Assembly (NCBI GenBank): GCA_963798745.1
Contig: CAWCUF010000003.1
Coordinates: 496,001 to 560,000 of the forward strand
Reading direction: 5' to 3'
From: Prado023 sp963798745
GTDB taxonomy: Bacteria; Actinomycetota; Actinomycetes; S36-B12; CAIYMF01
DNA length: 64,000 nucleotides
A model generated the notes under the pieces. That model did no database searches. It was not told the origin of the DNA and saw only the letters and a list, made by a program, of their open reading frames with translations. Position numbers and translations under genes: made by a program. Shown in pieces: positions 63,330 through 64,000 of the stretch (position 1 is the first letter of the stretch; each line of letters begins with the position of its first letter).

Positions 63330-64000
63330 GTGGCGCGGCCCAGATTCCTCGACGGCGGTCCCCTGGTGGCCCGGCGTGGGGTGCAGTTCGTTGTGGACCT
63401 GGTGATCAGCGCGCTGCTGTGCGCACTGCCGATGGCGGTGTTCCTGCTGCTGCCCAGCAACCCGGACGGGTCACTGGGCGCACTGCTCCTGGCCATCCCG
63501 CTGGCACTGGGCGTACTGGTGCTCGCCGTCGTGATCAGTTGGTGCTACTGGGCATGGCTGCCGGGGCGCCGCGGCGGCCGGACGCTGGCCATGGGCTGGC
63601 TGGGCCTGCGCGTCGAGACGACCGACGGGGGCGCTGCGGTGGCCAGCCAGCTCGCGCTGCGCTGGCTCGCGCTGGCCGTCGACGCAGCATTCCTCGGGGC
63701 GGTTGGGTTGGTCGCGATGCTCGCCTCGCCGCGCCAGCAGCGGCTCGGCGATTCCCTGGCCCACAGCATGGTGGTCCGCGGGCCCAGGCACGCGGGACCC
63801 AGCCACCGAGGCAACCACGCAACCGCCCCGGGCCGGGCAGCGCGACTACTTGATGATCGCCACCGTCTGGGTGTTCCAGCTGACGAGTTGACCCTCGCCG
63901 GTCCACAGTTCGCGCACCTCGACGGTGAAGCCGTCGCGGGCCGCCACGCTGCGACCACGGTGGTACAGCGGCTGGAGTCCGCCATCGACGGTACGGGGCA
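63330..64000 (+). CDS. RDD-family membrane protein (frame open to window edge)
   Basis: The frame from GTG 63330 (GAGGGA upstream) gives an RDD-like protein: PRFLDGGPLVARRGVQFVVD, TM1 (21-40), TM2 (52-72, ALLLAIPLALGVLVLAVV), the RDD-type segment PGRRGGRTLAMGWLGLRVET, TM3 (about 115-135), and QQRLGDSLAHSMVVR. Up to about residue 155 it is family-like. The last 50 codons overlap, antisense, the likely end of another gene and contain no stop before the window edge, so the true C-terminus is unclear (a frameshift near 63800 is possible). Confidence 0.7.
   Translation, partial: MARPRFLDGGPLVARRGVQFVVDLVISALLCALPMAVFLLLPSNPDGSLGALLLAIPLALGVLVLAVVISWCYWAWLPGRRGGRTLAMGWLGLRVETTDGGAAVASQLALRWLALAVDAAFLGAVGLVAMLASPRQQRLGDSLAHSMVVRGPRHAGPSHRGNHATAPGRAARLLDDRHRLGVPADELTLAGPQFAHLDGEAVAGRHAATTVVQRLESAIDGTG
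63846..64000 (-). CDS. 3' end of a gene cut by the window edge, possibly hotdog thioesterase
   Basis: The minus-strand frame ending at TAG 63846-63848 reads PLYHRGRSVAARDGFTVEVR, then ELWTGEGQLVSWNTQTVAII and a final lysine. The rhythm (short strands, W-T/G-E-G-Q-L-V-S-W) resembles the last strands of a thioesterase/hotdog enzyme of the actinobacterial acyl-CoA thioesterase kind. Only 51 residues are visible, so the family is a guess. It overlaps the open RDD frame. Confidence 0.4.
   Translation of the reverse strand, partial: PRTVDGGLQPLYHRGRSVAARDGFTVEVRELWTGEGQLVSWNTQTVAIIK

Overview
The window is chromosomal DNA from a high-GC Gram-positive bacterium (Actinomycetota). The evidence is strong G/C bias at third codon positions, GTG starts and GTGA/ATGA stop-start overlaps, an argCJBDR/argGH cluster, the infC-rpmI-rplT-trmH-pheS-pheT block, a TlyA-type locus next to tyrS, and DUF1707, DUF1844, SseB and MT0933-like proteins. 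Genus cannot be fixed by eye; the rRNA genes would settle it. All genes look chromosomal. No insertion sequence, prophage, CRISPR array or complete tRNA gene was found.

Layout. 1-2.5 kb (minus): the tlyA-side locus, with a small partial protein, a decayed HAD phosphatase and a low-complexity TPR protein. 2.7-8.4 kb: a small MT0933-like gene, then an rRNA operon (16S-23S-5S, minus strand) with its promoter, processing stem and terminator. 8.6-11.4 kb: tyrS, a chimeric cupin-like ORF and a CHAP-like protein. 11.6-22.6 kb: arginine biosynthesis (argC-J-B-D-R, then argG-H, all minus) under two matching ArgR-like operators. argF is missing, and a plus-strand pair (S1P-lyase-like PLP enzyme plus FGGY kinase) sits between argR and argG. 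22.7-26.5 kb: a MarR-controlled DHA2 exporter, an SDR and a DUF1707 protein. 26.5-35.6 kb: Phe-tRNA synthetase, a SPOUT methyltransferase, L20/L35/IF3, DUF1844, SseB and a carboxyltransferase.

35.7-40.4 kb (plus) is the most unusual part: a secreted subtilisin-like protease with a C-terminal tail carrying a tryptophan every fifth residue (22 in register), followed by a multi-TM PAS-type histidine kinase and a stand-alone receiver. It lies inside an otherwise housekeeping neighbourhood, and the N-terminal half of the kinase has different codon use from its C-terminal half. This is the best candidate for an undescribed protease/two-component system.

40.4-49 kb: hisG-hisE, the riboflavin genes (ribD, ribE, ribBA, ribH) with rpe, an alpha/beta hydrolase and an SRAP/HMCES protein, then divergent aroA-rsgA. 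50-64 kb: a membrane-anchored lytic transglycosylase, hisN, a phosphotransferase, a TerB-like protein, a membrane-anchored SagB-type nitroreductase, a CBS protein and P450, an MtrAB-LpqB-like kinase/regulator/GerMN lipoprotein module, an alpha/beta hydrolase, a DEAD-box helicase with a basic disordered head, an M15/VldE-like exported protein, an RDD membrane protein, and the 3' end of a further gene.
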